A DNA stretch of 12,558 nucleotides, taken from NCBI GenBank assembly GCA_902494465.1, contig CABUTH010000040.1, positions 1-12,558 of the forward strand, given 5' to 3'. The translations under genes were made by a program, and so were the position numbers. Under the pieces are notes generated by a model, which saw only the letters and a list, made by a program, of their open reading frames with translations, was not told the origin of the DNA and ran no database searches. The DNA is from an uncultured Collinsella sp. (GTDB lineage: Bacteria; Actinomycetota; Coriobacteriia; Coriobacteriales; Coriobacteriaceae). Position 1 is the stretch's first letter. The number at the start of each line of letters is the position of its first letter. Of this stretch, positions 6,362 to 12,558 are shown one piece after another.

Positions 6362-6469
6362 CAACGGCTAACTTTTGGAAAATATACGATCTAGACCGCC
6401 CGGTACTCGGCGGTTCACCCACCACGACGCAAATCCGCACCCCAAGGGGAATCCGCCCCCGCCCTTGCG

Positions 6470-6657
6470 AATCAAAGGTGAATACTTTTTTACGAAGTGA
6501 ACGAGCAAAATCGGACCCCCGAAGCATCCGCATTTTTCGCCAGCAAAACCGCAGGAAAAACTCGACAAAATCGCAGGAAACAAAGTCCCAAAAGTGTCGA
6601 TGCTTTAGGGGTCCAAATAAGGTCGTTCACTTCTGGGGAAACCATTCACCTTCGATT
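6470..6657. repeat. Block-structured inverted repeat, 59-bp arms around a 70-bp centre
   Basis: Arm 1 (6470-6528) and the complement of arm 2 (6599-6657) align without any gap. Conserved blocks are AATCRAAGGTGAAT, GAAGTGAACGA, GGACCCC and AAGCATC. They are separated by blocks of 10, 8 and 2 bases that have diverged strongly in sequence but kept their length. The centre (6529-6598) contains a 17-bp direct repeat with a 22-bp period. No gene is encoded that I can support. It lies downstream of the ABC transporter operon and upstream of the metal-ATPase operon. It could be a small non-autonomous mobile element, a pair of protein-binding arrays, or a structured RNA. Confidence 0.82.
6544..6582 (+). 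repeat. 17-bp direct repeat in the centre of the inverted repeat
   Basis: CAAAACCGCAGGAAAAA (6544-6560) and CAAAATCGCAGGAAACA (6566-6582) match at 15 of 17 positions with a 22-bp period, two turns of the helix. Confidence 0.7.
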
Positions 6658-6679
6658 TCCACAGCCTCGAATACATGAC

Positions 6680-6703
6680 AAGGGGACGACCTCTTTACCC
6701 CTT
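6680..6703 (-). terminator. Weak candidate terminator after the ABC transporter operon
   Basis: AAGGGG and CCCCTT form a 6-bp stem with a 12-nt loop directly after the stop codon, but no U-tract follows. The large inverted repeat further downstream may contribute to ending transcription. Confidence 0.3.
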
Positions 6704-6705
6704 TC

Positions 6706-8463
6706 CTACAGCTGCCAGGCAGCCGCTTCCTTTTGCAGCGCAACCATGCGGGCGAATTCTCCACCTGCCGCCTTGAGCTGCGCCGGAGTGCCCTGCTCGG
6801 CAACCACACCATCCTTGAGCACAACGATTTTGTCGGCATTTTCCACCGTACGCATACGGTGGGCAATAACGATAACCGTCTTACCTGCAAGCAGACGGGA
6901 GAGCGCCTGCTGAACTACGGTCTCGTTCTCCACATCCAAGCTCGCTGTCGCCTCGTCCAACAGCACGATAGGCGCGTGTTTGAGCAGCGCGCGGGCGATG
7001 GAGATGCGCTGGCGCTCTCCGCCGGACAGCTTGGAGCCGTTCTCGCCGATCATGGTGTCATAGCCCTGCGGCATACGGCTCACAAACTCGTCGCAGTTGG
7101 CGGCACGCGCAGCCGCAAGCACTTCCTCATCGGTGGCGCCACGACGCCCGAGGCGGATGTTTCCCATCACCGTGTCGTCAAAGAGCAGCACGTCTTGGAA
7201 CACAATGGCGTAGTCGCGCAGCAGCACCTCGGGATCAACGCTCGCAACATCCACGCCACCCACGGTGACCGCGCCTTCGGTGGCGTCCCAAAAGCGCGCG
7301 GCCAGGCGGCTCACCGTAGACTTACCGGAACCCGAAGGACCGACCAGCGCCGTAACTTCGCCTTCCTTGGCGGTAAAGCTCACATCGGTAAGAACTTTCT
7401 CGCCGGCGCGGCCGTCCTCGCCCGCACCATAGCCAAATGCCACGTGATCGAACACCACATCGTGGCCCACGGGCTCAAATTTCTCGCTGCCCCGCGCCAC
7501 AGGCTCTTCCATGATGGAACGCATGCGCTTGGCAGACGACTCGGCGACAAACAGCTCCGACACGAGCATAAGGGCCTGATCAAACGGCGCGTAGATACGG
7601 CTCACCATAAGCAGGAAGGCAAACATCACCAAAAAGTCGACCTGCCCGGAGGCGACCATCGTGGCGCCCGTGACCAGCGTGGTGGCAATGCCCAGACGCA
7701 GAATGGAGAAGGCGGAGTTGACCAGAAGCCCGTTGACGAGCTCGCCCTTGGTGGTCTCGCGCTCCTCGGCATCGATCACGGCGTTGAGCCCCTCAAGATA
7801 ATGGGCTTCCTGGTTGGTGGCGCGGATTTCGCGCACGCAGTCGAGCGTCTCCTGGATCGCCTCGGTGACCTTGACCTTCTCGGCGCGCACGCGGTCGAAC
7901 ACCGGGGTCATGGGGCCGCGTGTTAGATACAGCACGGCAAAGGCCACGGGAATGCTCCAAAACGCCGCGACCGCCAGCTGCCAGCAAAAGAACAGCGACG
8001 ACACGAACACGATGGCGCTTGCTATGATAGCGCCCCAGAGTTCTCCCAGCACATGGCTGTAGGCGTGCTCCATAGTCTGAACGTCACCCATGATGGTCTC
8101 GGTTAAATCGGCCAGATCACGACGACCAAAAAACGACAACGGCAGTTTGCGCAAGCGCTCGGCGATCTCCATACGCTGCTTGCCGCACTCCTCGTAAAAG
8201 ATGCAGTAGGTGTAGTAATACTGTTGCCAGGTAGAGGCAAAGAGCAACACGAAAAAGACCAGGAGGCCGCCCACGATCGGCAGGGCATCCGGCAGGTCAG
8301 CCCCGCTGGCGAGATGCTCGACAAAGCCGGCCATAACCAAGAATAGAAAGCCCATGCCGGCCATGGTAATAAGATTGGTGAGCGCGGTCCAGAAGACACC
8401 GCGTTTTACGCCGGCGATGCCTTTATCGGATAGGTAATACTTCTTTTGGAATGAGGCGAACAT
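6706..8463 (-). CDS. ABC transporter half-subunit, exporter fold (membrane domain + ATPase), second of pair
   Basis: A 585-residue type IV ABC half-transporter. Residues about 20-320 form the six-helix membrane domain, and about 335-585 the ATPase. Visible motifs: Walker A GPSGSGKST (375-383), Q-loop Gln at VFQD (about 423), signature LSGGE (479-483), Walker B LLDEAT (501-506) with catalytic Glu504, D-loop SLD (508-510), and switch His535 in IAHR. All catalytic elements are intact. The ATG follows immediately after the TAA of the upstream ABC gene with no gap, and its GGGAGG ribosome site lies inside that gene. The two subunits are therefore almost certainly made together and form a heterodimer. 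The substrate is unknown; with the divergent AraC regulator the locus resembles YbtPQ/IrtAB siderophore systems or multidrug exporters. Confidence 0.94.
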   Translation of the reverse strand: MFASFQKKYYLSDKGIAGVKRGVFWTALTNLITMAGMGFLFLVMAGFVEHLASGADLPDALPIVGGLLVFFVLLFASTWQQYYYTYCIFYEECGKQRMEIAERLRKLPLSFFGRRDLADLTETIMGDVQTMEHAYSHVLGELWGAIIASAIVFVSSLFFCWQLAVAAFWSIPVAFAVLYLTRGPMTPVFDRVRAEKVKVTEAIQETLDCVREIRATNQEAHYLEGLNAVIDAEERETTKGELVNGLLVNSAFSILRLGIATTLVTGATMVASGQVDFLVMFAFLLMVSRIYAPFDQALMLVSELFVAESSAKRMRSIMEEPVARGSEKFEPVGHDVVFDHVAFGYGAGEDGRAGEKVLTDVSFTAKEGEVTALVGPSGSGKSTVSRLAARFWDATEGAVTVGGVDVASVDPEVLLRDYAIVFQDVLLFDDTVMGNIRLGRRGATDEEVLAAARAANCDEFVSRMPQGYDTMIGENGSKLSGGERQRISIARALLKHAPIVLLDEATASLDVENETVVQQALSRLLAGKTVIVIAHRMRTVENADKIVVLKDGVVAEQGTPAQLKAAGGEFARMVALQKEAAAWQL

Positions 8464-10290
8464 TTAGGCCTCGCCTCCCTTCGCGACGGCGGTATCCGCG
8501 GTCGTAGCAGTAATCTTCCAACTCGCGGCCTGCTCGTACTCAGCCCACATCTTGGCATACAGGCCATTTTGGGACAGCAACTCGGCATGGGTACCCGACT
8601 CCTGCACGCTGCCCTGGTTGAGCACCACGATTTGGTCTGCGCCCACCACGGTCGAGAGCCGGTGCGCAATCATAATGACCGTGCGACCCGCCGCCAGCTT
8701 GCTAAAGGCGCGCTGGATGAGCGCCTCGTTCTCGGGGTCGGCAAACGCCGTGGCCTCATCGAGCACCACGATAGGCGCGTCTTTAAGGATCGCGCGGGCG
8801 AGTGCCACGCGCTGGACCTCGCCGCCCGAAAGATATGCTCCGCCGGCGCCGAGCATGGTGTTGATGCCCTGTGGGAGCTTGGCCACAATGTCGTCGCACT
8901 GAGCTGCGGAGAGGGCCGCACGTACTTCGTCATCAGTGGCCGTAGGCTTGGAGGCGCGCACGTTATCGGCAAGTGTTTGCCGGAACAGCTGGTTGGTCTG
9001 GAACACGAAGGCGACCTGGTCCATAAGCTCGTGTGGATCCATATCGCGAACGTCCACACCGCCTACGAGCACTCGACCCGAGGAAACATCCCAAAAACGC
9101 GGGATCAGGCTTGCGCAGGTTGACTTACCGCCGCCCGAAGGACCCACCAGGGCGAGGGTGCTCCCCGCGGAAACGCTAAAACTCACATGGTTGACGGCAG
9201 GCGCCTCGGCGCCTTCGTAGGTAAAGCTCACATCCTCAAATCGCACGTCGTTGCCGGCAGGGTGCTTGGGTTGGGCGGGCACGGAGAGCTGCTGGGAATC
9301 CATAACGCTTCGGATGCGAGCCAGCGAATCGGCACTCATCTGAGAGGCCTCGCCCACAAACATGAGCTTGGTCATGGCCGTCGGTACCACGGCCGAAAAT
9401 ATCGCGTAAAACGTGAAGTTTGCCATAAAATGCGCGAAGTCCGTCTCGCCCGGCGCCAACAGCAACGCCACGGGCAGTAGGAACGCTACAAGACCATTGA
9501 GCGCGGTAAGGTTGAGTACCTGCGGGCCTCGGCAGAACGTGCCCGAATAGTTTTGTGCCATATCGGCGTATTCGGCAATCGCATCGTGGAAGGCCTTAAA
9601 GGAGTAGACCGTCTGCTGAAACACCTTGACCACGGGAATACCGCGTACGTATTCGGTGCCGGTCTTGTTCATCTTGACCAGCGCTCCCATGTAGGCCTTC
9701 ATAAACTCGGCGCCCTTGCCGCCCATCATGGTGGCCATGGCGCCAAACGAAACGACGACCGAGATAAGGCATGCAGCCCCCAGACGCCAATCGAGTGCGA
9801 AAAGCAGCACGAGCAGACCTGCGACCATGGCGGTGGCGCCGGCGATATCGGGCAGCATGTGCGCGAGCAGGGTTTCGGTGGAGGCGGCACATCCGTCTAC
9901 AATACGGCGCAGCTCACCGGTGGCGTGCGTGTCAAAGTAGCCAAGCGGCAGCTTAAGCAGGTGTTCGCTCGCAGTCTTGCGGATATTGGACGCGCAGCGA
10001 AACGCAGACAGGTGCGTGCACATGAGGCCTGCGAAATACACTACGATGCTTGCCAGGGCAAAACCCACGGCCCACCAGCCATACATAGCGATATCGGCGG
10101 CTTCGCTCCAGTTAGGCGCCACAGCGATCAGGTCTCGCGCGACAAACCAGATGCACACGTACGGGCCAAAGCCCAGCAGCTGCGAGAGCGCCGAGAGCGC
10201 CATGCCCAAATACGTTAGGAATTTACGGTCGCCGGCATATGCAAGTAGCTCGCCGATACCGCCGCCTTCCCTTTTTGATCCCTTTGCCAT
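8464..10290 (-). CDS. ABC transporter half-subunit, exporter fold (membrane domain + ATPase), first of pair
   Basis: A 608-residue half-transporter. The membrane domain spans about residues 22-315 and the ATPase about 345-590. Visible motifs: Walker A GPSGGGKST (383-391), Q-loop Gln431 in VFQT, signature LSGGE (487-491), Walker B IVVLDEAT (507-514) with catalytic Glu512, and switch His543 in IAHR. The D-loop reads AFADPENE, differing from the usual S-x-L-D of its partner; from memory this variant is common in the YbtP/YbtQ-like group of siderophore-linked half-transporters. The ATG is preceded by AAAGGA at good spacing. It is the first gene of a two-gene operon and is transcribed divergently from an AraC-family regulator. 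No clear promoter for this direction was found in the 120-bp gap. Confidence 0.94.
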   Translation of the reverse strand: MAKGSKREGGGIGELLAYAGDRKFLTYLGMALSALSQLLGFGPYVCIWFVARDLIAVAPNWSEAADIAMYGWWAVGFALASIVVYFAGLMCTHLSAFRCASNIRKTASEHLLKLPLGYFDTHATGELRRIVDGCAASTETLLAHMLPDIAGATAMVAGLLVLLFALDWRLGAACLISVVVSFGAMATMMGGKGAEFMKAYMGALVKMNKTGTEYVRGIPVVKVFQQTVYSFKAFHDAIAEYADMAQNYSGTFCRGPQVLNLTALNGLVAFLLPVALLLAPGETDFAHFMANFTFYAIFSAVVPTAMTKLMFVGEASQMSADSLARIRSVMDSQQLSVPAQPKHPAGNDVRFEDVSFTYEGAEAPAVNHVSFSVSAGSTLALVGPSGGGKSTCASLIPRFWDVSSGRVLVGGVDVRDMDPHELMDQVAFVFQTNQLFRQTLADNVRASKPTATDDEVRAALSAAQCDDIVAKLPQGINTMLGAGGAYLSGGEVQRVALARAILKDAPIVVLDEATAFADPENEALIQRAFSKLAAGRTVIMIAHRLSTVVGADQIVVLNQGSVQESGTHAELLSQNGLYAKMWAEYEQAASWKITATTADTAVAKGGEA

Positions 10291-10309
10291 GAGATTCCTT
10301 TCTAACGGC

Positions 10310-10342
10310 TTGAGAGTTAACCGTAATCAACTTATCATTGAT
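10310..10342 (+). promoter_or_regulatory. Promoter of the AraC-family gene with overlapping inverted repeat
   Basis: TTGAGA (10310-10315), 17-base spacer, TATCAT (10333-10338): 5 of 6 matches at each box. The dyad ATCAA-N7-TTGAT (10326-10342) covers the -10 box. It lies between the regulator and the divergent ABC operon, so it could be an operator for autoregulation and for control of the transporter genes. Confidence 0.65.
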
Positions 10343-10410
10343 ATGTTAGCCAAGGCACACAATCGAGCCAGGCGTGGATGTTTCTGCAAAGGAAGGGGAC
10401 GCTTTCGAAA

Positions 10411-11409
10411 ATGCATCGGGCCGCGACCAACATAACCGAGCTCTACGCACCGCAGTTTGAGCAGTTTGGCCTGGAGCTTTCCGGCGAGGGCGCCGTCTTT
10501 ACCGGCGAGGTGGCAAACGATCGGGCGCACGGACGCGCATGGATCATGCCCCTCTCCCCCACCTGCATCGCCATAGAGCATTTCATTACCCCGACGCACG
10601 ATATGTACCTGGCCGAATACACACCTGAGCCGTACGCCTGCGTGAGCGAGGTCAGCGCGCCCACACTTACATGCATGCCCGAGGCCGGCATAACGCCTGC
10701 GAACCTTACACTCTTGCATGGACCCTGGCCAAACAATGCCGTTTGCAGCTTTATCCAAGATAACTGTGGCGAGGAATTAAGCCCACTGTTTGCAGGGCAA
10801 CTCTACCACTCACGCTCGGTGCTCTTTTTGCCTGGATATTTTGACGAACTGGAGCACCGCTATCCCACCGAGTTCGCGGGAATCTTTGAGGCGTTTGCCG
10901 AGCCGTGGCACGAGGAAGCGGCGTCTGCCATCTGCCACACGCTGCGCCGGATTAACGAGAACCGCGCCCGCACCGTAGGCGGGCACGTCTATATGCAAGG
11001 CATCGTGGAGACCATGGTCGCCGAGCTCGCCTGTTCGCGCGCGGCCCACAAGCAGGCGCGGCAGGCGGCAGACACACGCGTCAGCATAACCATTGCCGAA
11101 GAAGCAACGGCAATGATTGAGCGCGCGCTCGACAAAGGCAGACGTGTGGGTATCAACGAGATGGCTGAGAGGCTCTACACAAGCCGCTCCAAGCTATGCG
11201 CCACCTTTAAGGCCCAAACTGGCGAGCCCCTGGGCGCCTACATTCGCAGACGCCGTATGGAGCGAGCACAGGACCTTTTGGCCGATAGCGCGCTCACGAT
11301 AGCGCAGGTGGCAGAGCGTCTAGGCTACCCTCAGCAGGCCGCCTTCGCCCAAGCGTTCAAACAATACACCGACATGACACCCACGGCTTGGCGAAGCAAG
11401 CATCGCTAA
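10411..11409 (+). CDS. AraC-family transcriptional regulator
   Basis: A DNA-binding regulator of about 332 residues. The last 100 residues hold the two helix-turn-helix motifs of AraC/XylS proteins: INEMAERLYTSRSKLCATFK for the first, and LTIAQVAERLGYPQQAAFAQAFKQY for the second, ending with the typical MTPTAWRS. The N-terminal two thirds show no recognisable sugar-binding cupin signature, so the effector is unknown. Start choice: an ATG at 10378 would add 11 residues but has only a weak ribosome site, while the ATG at 10411 follows AAGGAAGGGGA with an 11-base gap; I prefer the latter without certainty. It diverges from the ABC transporter pair. In YbtA-type loci such a regulator activates siderophore uptake genes; control of the neighbouring transporter is inferred from position. 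No clear terminator follows in 11410-11473. Confidence 0.9.
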   Translation: MHRAATNITELYAPQFEQFGLELSGEGAVFTGEVANDRAHGRAWIMPLSPTCIAIEHFITPTHDMYLAEYTPEPYACVSEVSAPTLTCMPEAGITPANLTLLHGPWPNNAVCSFIQDNCGEELSPLFAGQLYHSRSVLFLPGYFDELEHRYPTEFAGIFEAFAEPWHEEAASAICHTLRRINENRARTVGGHVYMQGIVETMVAELACSRAAHKQARQAADTRVSITIAEEATAMIERALDKGRRVGINEMAERLYTSRSKLCATFKAQTGEPLGAYIRRRRMERAQDLLADSALTIAQVAERLGYPQQAAFAQAFKQYTDMTPTAWRSKHR

Positions 11410-11473
11410 GGCCCAAGCTCCCTGGCCGTAACGGAGTGATTAATTAGCCGCCGCCCGTCAGCTCACCCAGGAT

Positions 11474-12558
11474 CTAAACGTCAAGATGTGCACAATCAAG
11501 CGCCTTTTTGATAAGAGGGACAGATCGATCAGCCAAATACAACGGAATGTTGAGCACCCTGTCGTCGAGCTTTAGGTTCTTAAGTGAGTAGCGGACCCTC
11601 AATGGAGTCGTCTCCGCATGCTTGTCGGCATAGTACTTAAGGCTCTTGGAATGAACGACCTCTCCCGATTTGACCTCGACGGGAACGATTTCGTTTCCGA
11701 CTTGAATCAAAAAATCGACTTCGTGCTTCGGCTTCTCGTTTGTCCAATAACGCGGAGCAGCATCTAACTGTGAAAGTAATGCCTGAAGCACATAGTTCTC
11801 GGCGAACGAACCTTTGAACTCAGAAAATAGCGCATCCGAGATGGCAAAAGCGGACGCATCCAGCCTTGCCATGCGGCGCAGCAAGCCGACATCAAGACAG
11901 TAGACTTTAAATGCCTTGAGGTCATCGTACGCAGAGAGCGGCACACCACCGGCAGCATTAAGGCGAACCGCCGTGATGAGCCCAGCATCGGCAAGCCATT
12001 CCAGAGCATCCTCGTATTCTCGAGCACGAGCCCCCTCGCGCACCGCACCCCAAACGAACTTTTTGTTCTCGCGCGCCAACTGAGCTGGAATCGAATTCCA
12101 TATTTGCGAAAGCTTGGCGAACTGCGCACGGCCACCATGCTTGGCAAAATCGCGCTCGTAGGAATCCAAGAGATCAGACAACACCTTATCGACCTGAACG
12201 ATATCGCCCGTCTCCACCCACCGGCCAAGAGCTTCTGGCATGCCGCCGCATGCAAAATAACGACGAAGATGCTCGACGAGACGGACATGGAAGAAATCGG
12301 GCACTGTCTCGATCTGATCCAGGCCGCCAAGGTATTCGTCGTAGTTTGCAGCGCCCTCGGCTTTCAGAAACTCGGAAAAGCTCATGGGGCGCATCTCCAT
12401 GAACTCGACCTTTCCCACCGGAAAAGCGCTGGTCTCACGGGACAAGCGAACGCCCAACAAAGACCCTGCACATGCGACGTGATACTCGGGGGCCTCGTCA
12501 CAGAAGTATTTAAGGGCGCCGACTGCAGAAGGACAATCCTGGATCTCATCAATAATAA
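11474..12558 (-). CDS. AAA_14/DUF4143-type ATPase, C-terminal part (cut by window edge)
   Basis: The frame stays open to the right edge, so the gene is partial at its N-terminus; 360 residues are visible. The first visible residues, IIDEIQD, are the Walker B motif, followed by ACAGSLLGV, the sensor-1 segment. The Walker A motif must lie beyond the edge. The middle has YERDFAKHGG, and the C-terminal DUF4143 domain carries EVDFLIQ, then VPVEVKSG, the arrangement of a PD-(D/E)xK-like nuclease fold. A TTG codon at 12458-12460 could be mistaken for a start, but upstream codons clearly belong to the same protein. These proteins are widespread, often present in many copies per genome, and their role is unclear; a DNA-related or defence/toxin role has been suggested. 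It converges on the AraC-family gene with no visible terminator between them. Confidence 0.92.
   Translation of the reverse strand, partial: IIDEIQDCPSAVGALKYFCDEAPEYHVACAGSLLGVRLSRETSAFPVGKVEFMEMRPMSFSEFLKAEGAANYDEYLGGLDQIETVPDFFHVRLVEHLRRYFACGGMPEALGRWVETGDIVQVDKVLSDLLDSYERDFAKHGGRAQFAKLSQIWNSIPAQLARENKKFVWGAVREGARAREYEDALEWLADAGLITAVRLNAAGGVPLSAYDDLKAFKVYCLDVGLLRRMARLDASAFAISDALFSEFKGSFAENYVLQALLSQLDAAPRYWTNEKPKHEVDFLIQVGNEIVPVEVKSGEVVHSKSLKYYADKHAETTPLRVRYSLKNLKLDDRVLNIPLYLADRSVPLIKKALDCAHLDV

Noticed and set aside
6252..6533. N-terminal extension of the small PacL-like protein to 175 residues
   Set aside because: The extension passes through the promoter dyad, leader hairpins and ribosome site, and its sequence is unlike the family. 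The ATG at 6249-6251 has a good ribosome site.
6352..6678. 108-codon plus-strand and 71-codon minus-strand open frames in the ABC/ATPase gap
   Set aside because: Both run through the inverted repeat, and their apparent protein similarity (a shared CFxGP...VHF pattern) simply reflects reading the two arms. The diverged blocks show no codon-position pattern.

Overview
The window looks like a chromosomal segment of a GC-rich actinobacterium, most likely a gut Coriobacteriia such as Collinsella. The grounds are the rplM-rpsI-glmM gene order, the strong high-GC codon bias, ordinary AGGAGG-type ribosome binding sites with sigma70-like promoters, and a one-piece tmRNA. The genus is an inference; no taxonomic search was run.

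Layout, left to right. The minus strand carries the start of glmM (cut by the left edge), then rpsI and rplM as one operon with a clear promoter (TTGACT-16-TAATAT) and a terminator after rpsI. A patatin-like phospholipase follows, also on the minus strand. From about 2140 to 3413 there is no convincing protein gene. This stretch holds a tandem array of 62-bp units that fold into hairpins, a pair of 45-bp direct repeats around a densely structured segment, and the tmRNA gene ssrA (minus strand) with its own terminator. A 144-residue protein of unknown function (plus strand) diverges from ssrA and converges on a P1B-type heavy-metal ATPase operon (minus strand). The first gene of that operon encodes an 81-residue glycine-rich membrane protein resembling the PacL/DUF1490 partners of mycobacterial CtpC-type pumps.

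A 450-bp intergenic region (6252-6705) holds the operon's leader, with a palindrome and two tandem hairpins, and a block-structured inverted repeat with 59-bp arms (6470-6657). Next come two overlapping-in-function ABC exporter-fold half-transporters (minus strand, TAA directly followed by ATG). They are transcribed divergently from an AraC-family regulator (plus strand) whose promoter (TTGAGA-17-TATCAT) is overlapped by an inverted repeat. This resembles the YbtA/YbtPQ or IrtAB type of siderophore or drug transport locus. The right edge cuts an AAA_14/DUF4143 ATPase gene on the minus strand.

The protein genes are largely known families. The least explained material is non-coding: the 62-bp hairpin array with arms that covary from unit to unit, the tmRNA-proximal direct repeats that carry a 17-nt copy of the tmRNA T-arm, and the 6470-6657 inverted repeat whose arms alternate perfectly conserved and fully diverged blocks of equal length.
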